This document shows positions 1-9,447 of a DNA stretch of 27,150 nucleotides, in pieces. Within the stretch, counting starts at the first letter, position 1. Every line of letters begins with the position of its first letter. The notes beneath the pieces were generated by a model, which did not search any database, was not told where the DNA came from, and worked only from the letters and a program-made list of their open reading frames with translations. Both the position numbers and the translations under genes were made by a program. Location of the stretch: positions 1 to 27,150 of the forward strand of contig JAAMPI010000734.1 of the NCBI GenBank assembly GCA_013054445.1. Direction: 5' to 3'. Source of the stretch: Cudoniella acicularis. Its lineage: Eukaryota > Ascomycota > Leotiomycetes > Helotiales > Helotiaceae.

Positions 1-1
1 T

Positions 2-626
2 CTCAGTTGGGATGATGGTCTTGCATCACAAGCCTCGGGTTGGGCTTCCGGGTGTAACTTTGCTCACTCGGTATGTTCCCCCTACCTCTACACCTCTCTC
101 CACACATGAATTCAGTTTAATTCACGAATGTCTTTTACTTGCACTTCCGCCTTCATTTTTTATTTCTGATTTTAACCCTCCCCATCCCCCTTTTAATGTG
201 ACCAATTGCAACATCAACTAGAAAATTCACGCTAACTCATATAATCAGGGAACCGCAGGCGTGGGCGAAAACATCGCCATGGGTGGCCTCCAGAGCTCAG
301 CAGAGGTCGTCAATATGTGGGCTCTCGAACGCACACAGTACGACTGGAACAACCCCGGATTTTCCGAACAAACCGGTCACTTCACTCAGGTTGTCTGGCA
401 AGGAACCGGGAGTGTTGGATGTGGCGTAGCGAATTGTCGTAAGTTTTCCCTCCCTTAAACCTTTCTTCTCAATTCTAGAGAGTAAGTGATGCTGACGAGA
501 GAAATAGCAAACGGCTGGTTCGTAGTGTGCCAATATTCCGCGCCTGGAAATGTCGATGAAGAATACCCTCAGAACGTCGCCCAGGCGGTTTCCGGAACAG
601 ATTTGACCGCCGGTATTCCTAGCTAA
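2..626 (+). CDS. CAP/SCP (PR-1-like) secreted protein, 5' end outside window
   Basis: Three exons are visible: 2-70, 249-438 and 508-626 (stop TAA 624-626). The introns are 71-248 (GTATGT...CAG) and 439-507 (GTAAGT...TAG). The phases agree (0, then 1). The translation shows the CAP landmarks in order: a GENIAM segment, the signature GHFTQVVWQGT, a GCGVANC stretch, and the second CAP signature FVVCQYSAPGNV near the end. Only the C-terminal part of the domain is present, so signal peptide and N-terminal extension cannot be judged. Members are extracellular cysteine-rich proteins. The yeast Pry relatives bind and export sterols and fatty acids (family knowledge), which is of interest because Erg26-like and Erg28-like genes lie nearby. 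The protein ends about 20 residues after the second signature, with no membrane anchor. Family assignment is secure; the ligand is unknown. Confidence 0.93.
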
Positions 627-2063
627 ACCTCGAAACACTTGAGTCACCTTGATTAGTTTCGCTTTTTTCTCGTTCGGCTCTGGAGTCTGGAGGTATTTAG
701 AAGTTGATGCATAGTTTTCGGAGTTTTTGTCTGCATTTACCAGCATGGATACGAGGAGCGCGGCGCGGGGAGTCTAAGAGGTTGCATCTGCATAAAATTT
801 AAAAATAAGGCGTTGGTTTGGAGGCTTGCTTCCAAGGTGCAATATTCGGTTGATTTTGGGGCATGGTTGGAGGTGTAAAGGTGTGTGCATTTACACGAAT
901 TCGGGCGAATTCAGAACATAGGAGAATCTCAAGTTTGATACTTGCCAACCACATCATATCAATCTCATTTACCTTCAATTTTGTGAATAATGGGGATGAT
1001 TTCGACTCTCACGCTTGTGAAATTGGTGCGGTCCAGGCTGGCGAAATCTTGCAAAACACTTGAAAATCATTAAATAAGCACAAATTCGGAATAAGACCTG
1101 AATTACTAGATCAGATATCAGAAATTGTCAGCCCTTGCAGTTTTTTCAATAAAAATAATTCTATAGTATCAAGGACCGGATTTTCTTTGCTAATCGAACT
1201 TCCTAATGTCTTGGTTTTCGGCCTCTGCTTCTCGTTACAGAAGGCAGCGTCGGAAAGGGTCGCTAAAATACAGCGTGCAGGCCCCTATAACTTAGCTCAG
1301 CGCCAAGCGGTCATCCCCTACACTACCAGCGGGCTTGACGAGTTGTAACCACTTCTTAATAAAACTACGACCGTGGCAAAAAAAAAGAATGTGATTTTTT
1401 TCATAAAACTAAAGAACCGATAAACCTCTTCAAGGTCAGTTTTTTTTCAGTTCCAACAGTATTCTTTATCATATTGTGATGCGACTTTTACGACACAGAA
1501 TTCAAGTGCAAGGCTTGGCAGTGGAGGGGAAATGACCACAACAAATAATCCTCAAGCTCTTTGCGATGAACCATTGTTTCTGAGTTATTTTATGTATGCA
1601 CGAATTGAGTGAAGTACACTATATGGTAATCTTCTTTAAATTGAAAATTGTAGAAAGAAGTATTGTGGCCCGGCACGGGGGCTCGGTCGCAAAAATGATA
1701 GCATGCAAGTAATAAGACGTTGAAATCGCGAAAAGCACTACGATAACAATTGGTTTATGAAGATTAAAGTGGCTTAATAAAAATTCAAGTACTCCCATGA
1801 GTCTATAAAGAGGTCCTAGAGTTATTTTACAAAGTTTCTCATTTCGCAATAAAAAAAGGGGGCCAAGCGAATATTTCGTTGAACCACCGTTTCAAAGAAC
1901 ACCTGAGCAGTCAACATGAATAACAAGATGAAATAGGTCATATTTGTGTCCCCTTAGTATTCTTCCTCCCAATAACATAGACATAATCTTTTCAAGTGTT
2001 GTAAGTACTTTAAAAACTCGCCGCACTCGTCAAAAAGTTGAAAACGCAATATTCAGGAAAATT
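627..2063. other. Gene-free convergent intergenic region
   Basis: This stretch lies between the 3' end of the CAP gene and the 3' end of the first P450. It is AT-rich with short A and T runs (for example around 1379-1387 and 1440-1447). Open frames are short, have no recognisable motif and do not join through plausible introns. I see no RNA gene and no clear repeat. Confidence 0.6.
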
Positions 2064-4140
2064 TCAAATATCTCGACGACGGAACTGGACCCGTGTCGAT
2101 TCGAACGGCATAGTGAATGGCTCCCATTTCCATTGCGTAGCAACCTTTTCATCTTCAATTCGGAAATCAAAGCCTGAGATCAAGTGGACAAGAACCATCT
2201 TGATCATGAGGGAGGCATGGAAGCGGCCAGGGCTGCAAAATCAGTTAGCTGGTCCCCCGATGCTCCAATTCTAGTCAACTATGAAATGGTGCTTAAAGAT
2301 CTTGCTTAAAATAAGAGGTTTGACAAGCCAACCCCACAGAGACCCAGGAAGCAATAAGAAGTAAAAATAGCTCAGCTTACCAAGCCAATGATCCGAATCC
2401 CCAAACAGGATACTTTTCAGAAACATCTGTAAAGCGTGAGGCTGTCTTGACAAACCGCCACCCATCGAAGTGGTTCGGGTTGGAATAAGTCCCCTCATCG
2501 TGCATTGCGTCGTACAGAGAGACACATGCCAATTCTCCTTCCTTAACATGTGGTCCTCCATGAGAGAATGTGAACGGACGCAAAGCCTTCCGGCGAATTG
2601 CCACTATGAGTTTGAACCATTTCTCAGTATTATTACATGTGTAAAGAGATCATAAAAAAGAATGAAGGGAAATCCTTACACGCATCCAGCGAATTAGTCC
2701 GAACCGCTTCTTTCACAAAGCTATCAAGACGAGATAGTCCCTCAACATCGCTATAATTGAGAAGTGAAGGGTCACCAATCTCCCTTAGTAGCTCTTGTAC
2801 GTAGTCAGGACGCCTGGAGAGCTCGAGGGTGATAAAGTCAAGGTTCATCCAAGGCTGGTGAGCTGCTGCGAACCAAATTCCTAAGATAGCTTGAGCGAGC
2901 ATAGCTGGTGTCCAGTAACTAGGGTCAGGATTGAGCTCAACCATGCTTTGAGCGATACAGTGCTATCACGGCTTAATGTCAAAAGTTATGGCAGTAGTGA
3001 TAACGCCCTGGGACTAACCTTTCCAAGAACAGGATTTGTCTTGTCTTGAGAGAAAAGTGGAGTAGTGTACCGGAGCATTGTGTGCATTGCTTTCCCGCCT
3101 TTAGTTATGATCGCATGCACAAATCTGTGAATGTTAGATAAGATCAGATAGTGACAAGGATAAGATATGATCCTCACGGTGCGAGAAACTTAGGGGTTAT
3201 CTGGAAGGCTCCCATTGATTTAACCATGTCCTGAGGATGGTCAAGTAGGGCTTGGCAGAACTCCTCATTATTTACTGAGAGAATTTAGTACTTGTTGGCA
3301 TTTCTCATGAGGGGAAATCCTTGCATTACATACCCAACTCAGGTCCAAAGAAGGCGAGAGCCATCATGGGCGAAACGGTTTTTCTCAAAGTTGAAGCCAG
3401 CTTTACCGAGATCCAGCCTATATTTTAAACTAGATCAGTGGTGCTTACTTCGATTACTTTAAATTGTGATAAATACCATCAGGGGTCTCTTTGCCAAAGC
3501 TTAACTGTTTGCTGAAGCTCCGTTTGAGTATTTCTCGCAGCTCGGAATACATAATTGACAGTTGGATCGGTCCGTTGATCTGAAGAACTCGTCCATAGAA
3601 CCGGTATCTTGACGGCTTGTCTTCAACGTGGCTGACATTGTTCAAGGTGTATTTAAAGCCAAAGATCTGTAGAAGCATCAATATAAATTGCTGTGTAACT
3701 ATGTAGAAAATATCTCACATCAGCATAAGCTGCTCTTTGGGATAATTCTGATGCTTCGCTCAATTCTGCGATATGCTTTTTCCCTGTTACAATTATTGTA
3801 TTGCCAGCTGACCTCCATGGTCTGTAATAAACGTGAGATCTCTGCTTGATATGAGTGGTCGACAATGGTGACTAAGACAGTGTCAAAACCCACAAAGTCA
3901 TTAATGATCTTGAGGCAATGGGCGTATAGCCTTCGAACTTTCCATATGGGTTCGACCCCCGTTCGACGAAGACTTTTCAAACCTGGAGCATTCCCCTACA
4001 AACTGTGTTACTTCACTAAAAAACATGATGAATCACATTATAGCACGTACTGGAGGAATAAAGAAAAATAATTCAATTACTATTCCTGCTACTAAAATGC
4101 CCCCCACCAAAGCAAGTTGAAAGGTTTCAGATACCGTCAT
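2064..4140 (-). CDS. Cytochrome P450 monooxygenase, 10 exons, 488 aa
   Basis: Exons on the minus strand: 4140-4051, 3995-3894, 3841-3719, 3666-3477, 3417-3334, 3274-3178, 3124-3019, 2962-2680, 2603-2381, 2232-2064. They sum to 1467 nt with all phases consistent. Nine introns are 52-148 nt with GT-AG ends (donors include GTACGT, GTGGGT, GTGAGA, GTATGT, GTTAGT, GTAAGG, GTAAGC). The start at 4140 has context GCCGCCATGA; an in-frame ATG at 4251 is less well placed. Residues 8-27 form an N-terminal membrane anchor. The I-helix region reads WFAAAHQPW (294-302), with His-Gln where many P450s have an acid-Thr pair. The K-helix motif is EAVR (349-352). The heme loop WGFGSLACPGRF has its cysteine at residue 433, and that codon is split by the 148-nt intron 2380-2233. 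The last exon is a normal P450 C terminus. The gene should encode an ER heme-thiolate oxygenase working with P450 reductase; the substrate is unknown. It is divergent from the Erg26-like gene. The subfamily is not determined. Confidence 0.93.
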
Positions 4141-5494
4141 GGCGGCAGGAGCCCGGGACCTGGGAATATAAAATGAGTTCTTTGAAATATTTTGGTATGA
4201 GCGAGCTAATGAAGAACTTGTTTGCGGAAGGGAAACGTTGCTTTTGGGCAAGCTTCTGACTCAAAACAGGGATGGTTTTTCTTCAACGGAATTTGGGGGT
4301 TTTTTAAAGAATAGTACGACGAAAAACGAAGAATTTTCACGAGGAATACCAAGATCTGATATACTTAATTTCGGGGTTCTATATGGCCAGATATGAAACT
4401 GAACCAACACTTTTACAACTAATTTTTCATACCGATAAATGCACACCATCAGAAATACTGGATGCCTCTCATCTGCGGCTGTTTTACTGCGCCGAGGATT
4501 AATGGCCCCTGCCCCGAAGTCACAACAATTCAGTAACATAAGGAAGGTCGTTCAGGTCTTTCATAGGTCTCGTTGAAAATAAATTGCAATTACTATGGGT
4601 AAATGCGGGATGACTATTTAAGAGGCTGAGGATAGTATGCGTTGCCTTATCGCCATATTATTGCATCCATTCAGTGCATTAGTAAGTTGGTGGCGTACCG
4701 AATTGGACTCCGTGCCTTAATCAACCGGTTCTTCAGCAGCGAGTTAGGGGCGTGTATCAGTGCATCAGCACATCACCTCAACGCTGTGTCATTATATTCA
4801 ATCAATACATCTGTAAGTTGTGGCGTACCGCATTAGACTCCATGCCTTAATCAACCGGTTCTTTAGCAGCGAGTTGGTGGCGTGTAAGTGCATCGGACGC
4901 CGTATCATTATAAGATTACTCACTCAGTCAGCATTTACGAGTTGGTGGCGTACTAGGTTCAATTCTGAATGGAGGATTTCCTACAGGGTTGCCTTAATCA
5001 ATGGATTCTGCAGGAGAAAGTCGATGTCGTGCATCACACCCGCATCATTGTATTTAGCAGGTTGGTGGCGGGGCCGCGGGGGACGCCGAGTAAGAGTAAT
5101 CTGCGCTGTTGCAATGAGTTGGTGATATGCATCGGCGCATCTGCCTCAACGACGTTTCACCAGTCAGTTGCATTGGCAGAGAGTTGGCGGCGTATTGCAA
5201 TCATAGTATTTTCCGACAAGAACGCCTTTGCGTGCCCCCATCGATCGATTAACGGACAATTGTTTAAGACACCCCCAACCAACTACGTGCATCGTACAAG
5301 GGCAAGCCCGAAAACGACTTCCAACGCCACGTCTTATAATTTTTGTCATTCGAGGCCTTCCAACGCTATCAAGTCAAATTCTGTTAATAGCTTTGTGCGG
5401 AATATCTGTTCGAGATCTACCTCTACAGGAAAGAACTTTCCGCCAGCACGATCTTGCCGCCGGTTGCCTATTCATCAATCTCTTCAGCCTCACC
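4141..5494. promoter_or_regulatory. Divergent promoter region between P450 and Erg26-like gene
   Basis: This 1.35-kb stretch separates the start codons of two divergently transcribed genes, so both promoters must lie here. The half nearest the Erg26-like gene is filled by a degenerate minisatellite (annotated separately). Long open frames across 4642-5494 follow from the repeat composition and show no protein family. No binding site is assigned. Confidence 0.55.
4655..5240 (+). repeat. Degenerate minisatellite of alternating ~57- and ~65-74-bp units
   Basis: A core close to GAGTTGGTGGCGT recurs at 4684, 4741, 4815, 4871, 4939, 5058, 5116 and 5181. Intervals are 57, 74, 56, 68, 119, 58 and 65, so short (A) and long (B) units alternate in a higher-order repeat of about 120-131 bp. 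A copies 4684-4740 and 4815-4870 differ by only a one-base gap and four substitutions, three of them transitions. B units share GTGCATC and a TCATTAT tract. Later copies are more diverged, and a faded partial unit precedes 4684. The array lies in the 5' region of the Erg26-like gene. It looks non-coding. Confidence 0.8.
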
Positions 5495-6583
5495 ATGTAC
5501 GACAAATCACCATTAGGTTCTATCATGGTGATCGGGGGATGTGGAAACCTGGGCTCCCGGCTAGTGAATACGCTTCTCCAACGCCAACTCTCATCTAAGC
5601 TATGCGTGCTTGACCTGAATATTCCGTCAAACCCCAATTCAAAATCTCTGGTGACCTATCACGTATGTGATATTACGCAAAAGGAAGATGTTCGATCAAT
5701 CTTTCAAAAAACACGACCTCATGTCATTTTCCATACCGCTTCGCCTCCACCTATGTTAAAAGACCTTAACCTATTTTTGCGCGTTAATGTCACCGGAACC
5801 CGAAATCTTCTCGAGTGTGCGCAAGAAATCGGTTGTGTGAAGGTTTTCGTTTATACCTCCAGTGCGTCTGTGGTTCACGATGCCGACGGGGATCTGCATA
5901 ACGGCGACGAAACATACCCACTGGTCTTCCTGCCACAGCAAAAGGAGGTTTATTCTCACACGAAAGCACTGGCCGACCAACTCGTCCTAGCTTCGAATCG
6001 ACGAGGTCAGATGCGTACAGTGTCCCTTCGACCATCGGGTATCTTCGGGGAAAATGACGGTTTACAAGTAAAGGCTCTTGTAGACTCGGCCGCTGCAGGA
6101 AAATTCAAAGTTCAGATTGGAAATGGGAAGAATCTCTTCGACTTTACTTACATTGATAACTTGGTGGATGCAGAGATCCTTGCTGCTCAAAAACTGCTGA
6201 ACCAAAGCGATTCGGTTCCCGACGAGGAAAGAGTCGACGGCGAGGCTTTTACTGTTACCAATGACGAACCTGTACCTTTCTGGTCTTATTCTCGTGCGAT
6301 AGGTGCAGCAGCGGGCTATCCAACGGACGAAACAAAGATCAAAACAATACCAAGGTGGGTCGGGATGGTTCTAGCAACTCTTGTTGAGTGGTTTGTGTGG
6401 GTTATCTCATTTGGGCGTCGAAGGCCGGTGATTAACACGGTTGTGATAAAGTATAGTACAATGGAAAGAACCTACAACATAGACAAGATCAAGAAAAGGC
6501 TTGGGTATAGACCTCGTGTCAGTATGCAGGAAGGTATCCGTCGATCTGGGGCGTCTTTTCATAAAGACAAAAGGGATCTGTGA
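5495..6583 (+). CDS. Erg26-like sterol-4-alpha-carboxylate 3-dehydrogenase (3-beta-HSD family), 362 aa
   Basis: This is a single-exon gene with start context CACCATGT. An in-frame upstream extension to 5228 lacks family similarity, so the start at 5495 is preferred. The Rossmann glycine motif GGCGNLG is at residues 14-20, a TSSAS stretch holding the catalytic serine at 121-125, and the catalytic pair in YSHTK at 153-157. FDFTYIDN (215-222) and GEAFTVTNDEPVPFW (249-263) are characteristic of the NSDHL/Erg26 branch. A hydrophobic helix at about 288-306 matches the membrane segment of Erg26, and LGYRP at 336-340 is the usual C-terminal motif. In the family, the enzyme oxidises the 3-hydroxyl of 4-carboxysterols using NAD(P)+, with loss of the carboxyl group, at the ER with Erg25, Erg27 and Erg28. 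The length is normal (yeast 349 aa). Several segments look diverged from housekeeping Erg26, so a paralogue for an accessory pathway is likely but not proven. Confidence 0.92.
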   Translation: MYDKSPLGSIMVIGGCGNLGSRLVNTLLQRQLSSKLCVLDLNIPSNPNSKSLVTYHVCDITQKEDVRSIFQKTRPHVIFHTASPPPMLKDLNLFLRVNVTGTRNLLECAQEIGCVKVFVYTSSASVVHDADGDLHNGDETYPLVFLPQQKEVYSHTKALADQLVLASNRRGQMRTVSLRPSGIFGENDGLQVKALVDSAAAGKFKVQIGNGKNLFDFTYIDNLVDAEILAAQKLLNQSDSVPDEERVDGEAFTVTNDEPVPFWSYSRAIGAAAGYPTDETKIKTIPRWVGMVLATLVEWFVWVISFGRRRPVINTVVIKYSTMERTYNIDKIKKRLGYRPRVSMQEGIRRSGASFHKDKRDL

Positions 6584-7425
6584 TTTGCCGAATTCGAAGG
6601 CGCCCAGGTGGCTTTTGTCAAGGTTGTGTCGCCATTGAGGATTTTTGGAGGCGATAGCAAGGTTGGCTTTTCGGGAACATAGTCACTCAACTCACTAAAT
6701 ACATTACTTTTCTATCGCCTGCCACCCTGTTTGAACTTTTCCCAGATCCATATATCCCAAGCACCGCTACTTGACTGTTAAGCGAGATATTAAAAGAACA
6801 CTACTTCAAAAGAATTAAATAAATACAAGGAAATACCCGAATTAACCTACATAAAAAGTGGAAAATTTTATATAAGAGCCAATATATTTAAGCCACATGC
6901 TCCAACTAGTTTAGAAGGCAATTGAATTTTGAAGTGTTTTGGGCCGAAACCTCGTGACTGACTAATTTACATTGCGTGGGATGTCCTCGAAGTAGCTACT
7001 GATAGGGAGAAGGGTATATTTTTCGACACAAAAGGTGCATTAAAAGCAACTAGAGTGAAGTTACATGAGATTCATCACAAGTAGATTGCTCTGCATGGAT
7101 ATCATACTCCTGAAAATATGCTTTTTAGGTCGATCAACCTCACTTTTCACACACCTTTGACACCTCGAGAATCGACAAACTATGATAGTACGGGACGAAA
7201 TTTGGGAATAAAATAATATATCACTAGCTAACACACACATTTCTGATACCATCTTTTGGCCTCCGTTCTTTATCATAAGATGGTCTTTATCACGAATCGC
7301 CTTCCCGGCCTCTGCTGGCATCTCCGTAACATAATGTATTACCTACATCTTGCTCTCTGCGAGCTAAACAACAAGCGCTTCCTGGAACTCGGTCTACCAC
7401 TCATTGATTTTATCCCGATACCTGG
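6584..7425. other. Gene-free convergent intergenic region
   Basis: This AT-rich spacer lies between the 3' end of the Erg26-like gene and the 3' end of the membrane-protein gene. Only short, featureless open frames occur on either strand. I see no repeat or RNA gene. Confidence 0.6.
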
Positions 7426-8756
7426 TCATCCTTCAAGCGGAATGAATTCTTCGGTAGGCTTGCTCGCAGCCGATCTATGATCGCTCTCGTATGAGGTTTT
7501 GCTGCGATTGCTCCTGGTGAACAACAAATTTGATTGTAAGCTTTGGAGAGTGTTGTCGAAGAATGGTTTTCCCTTCTTAAGGGCAATTGGAAGACTTGAC
7601 ATCGACGCAGCGATTATGCCAACATTTATTTCAACCACCCTAATAGGACGCTATTAGCATGTCTTTAGAAACAGATGTTTGGAACCCTTACGTGAGTATG
7701 GAGGTATAAGCTGCGATGTACAAGAGATCAGGGTTGTGTAAATCTTTCGCAATGAGTATCATTCGGACAAGACTAACGACTGTAGCACTGATTCATTAAA
7801 CATTGAGATTAGAACATCCATTAATTAACGCGTCGGCAGTGTAATGAGTACTTACGAGAATCCAGCACCAAATATTGCAAGCAATCCCATCTTTTTGCTA
7901 TTGCGCATTTGAAGCCCCATCACGATAGGAACAGGGAGTGCGAAGAGAAAGAAGTCCGTTGCAACATTAAAGCAAGCGCAGGCAAGATTTACCTCCGCAT
8001 TGACAGCGCACACCTTTGAACTTAGTGATGTTGCAGTGGTACAGTGTAGCAGCTCATAAATCTGCCAGATTGTGAGGCCCGTATAAAACGCCACGCTGAC
8101 ACTCATTTGACCATAGACCAAGTTTCTGAATGTTTTGTGCAAGGAGAATAACCGTAGGTATAACAGGCTGATCGTAAGCTTGACTAAAAGCATGGCCAAT
8201 GGATAAATGATTGCCATAGCGGAAAGATCCTAGAAGTTGTTAGTGATTTAAACTCCGCTGATCGATGCGTGCATTCGGAAACTTACACGCAAGGTTTGCG
8301 GTGTTAAACTAATAGCTCGAATGTCCCATAAATGAGCTCCATAGCCTTTCCCAGTGTCTGTAGCAAAGTTAGAGAGAATCGGTTTGAAATGCTTTTGAAC
8401 TTACTATAAATCATAAAGCTACTATGAACCGTAGAACCAATCTACATCGCTCTTAGTAAGACATGAAAAACAGAGCGGTGACATTTCGGACCACATACAG
8501 CTGCTAGGATACACACGTCTTAAAATATCAGTGCTACCTTCACGAAATATAGACAAGGCGTAATCTTACAATCATCGTGTCCGAGAGAGCGTATAAGAAT
8601 AGCCCTGGCATAGATTCTGACTGAGACAACTGTGAGCATCACTGCAAGGAAAACCGAGTTGAGAACAACGAGAATATGCCCCCAAGTCTCGGGATTTGTG
8701 AAGTTCGATTGCGTCCCAGGTGGGGGCGGCATGGCCGGATAATTGGAGTAGTCCAT
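7426..8756 (-). CDS. Fungal rhodopsin-domain / Pth11-like seven-helix membrane protein, 7 exons, 332 aa
   Basis: Exons: 8756-8570, 8518-8499 (a 20-nt microexon), 8441-8405, 8357-8287, 8229-7856, 7787-7692, 7639-7426. They sum to 999 nt with all phases consistent. Introns are 47-68 nt with GTAAG/GTATGT donors and (C/T)AG or AAG acceptors. The first exon ends in RIYAR...LGHDD, and the joined product continues DDYVCILAA, the usual end of helix 1 and start of helix 2 in this family. AHLWDIR precedes helix 3, then VKLTISLLYLRLF, then NVATDFFLFALPVPIV, VVSLVRM and VVEINVGIIAAS in later helices. The hydrophilic C-terminal tail carries no other domain. The family (fungal rhodopsin domain, without an N-terminal CFEM domain here) contains putative plasma-membrane receptors; the ligand is unknown. 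The start at 8756 is chosen because upstream in-frame ATGs precede an unrelated segment. Confidence 0.9.
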
Positions 8757-9447
8757 TTCGATTGAGTAAAATAATGAAGCGTAGAAGATAATGTAAATAT
8801 ACCAATGACACTTTTTGATGCAGTTGAATTGAAATGATAACACACCACCTCAAATGATGCTTCTGATCGGTGATTTTGGAATAGATGTGGGTGGGTGATC
8901 TTTATCGGAAGTGAAGGAACGGAATATCCGAACCAACTTTTCTCTTCTGTTGATGATTGGACGCTTGAGATTTCCGAAGGAGCTGCATGCGGCGTTGCTC
9001 TTGTTGGATTGATAAGGGGGTTGCAGGTTTTTGCTGTGCATGGGGTTGGGGTCTACGGGCACTGTGCAATCGTTTACAGTACGCGACGATGTGCTCCGAT
9101 GACCTAAAAACCGTCCTTTATACTAGCTACACACCTAATATAACTGGGAGATAAGGGTACCTGAATCAGGATCCGTACTTGGGGCGTAGAGCAACGATGG
9201 GGGCGAAAGTGTTTTCATTCCTTGTCTGCAATGGAGCCGGTCATTTATCTGGCTGAATATGAATTGCAAAAACCTTTCGTCGAGTAAACTTTTTGCCCAA
9301 ACAGTCTGCTCGATTATGGTTAGGAGGCTTGAGAATAGTCAAATTATTTTAAATTTATCACACTTGTCATAATGCCTTAAAGAGTGTCATACATAGTTCA
9401 TGTTTGATGTTTGAAGTATTTTCGGTTGTTATTTTCTTGAAGCTGAA
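8757..9447. other. Intergenic: promoter of the seven-helix gene and 3' flank of P450-2
   Basis: No gene is seen here. Short open frames on both strands lack motifs. By position it must hold the promoter of the membrane-protein gene and the terminator of the second P450, but neither can be pointed to in the sequence. Confidence 0.5.

Noticed and set aside
297..746. 149-codon open frame on the minus strand
   Set aside because: It lies antisense to the CAP exons, which carry both family signatures; the antisense product has no motif.
4141..4251. 37-residue N-terminal extension of P450-1
   Set aside because: It would put a polar segment before the membrane anchor; the ATG at 4140 has an excellent context.
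4655..5240. CRISPR-like array
   Set aside because: Repeats are degenerate and unevenly spaced, spacers are themselves repeated, and the host is a eukaryote.
5228..5494. 89-residue N-terminal extension of the Erg26-like protein
   Set aside because: The family begins just before the Rossmann glycine motif; the extension has no similarity and the internal ATG at 5495 has a better context.
4969..5598. 209-codon plus-strand frame and shorter frames inside the minisatellite
   Set aside because: The sequence is repeat-derived and overlaps the start of the Erg26-like gene in another frame; no family resemblance.
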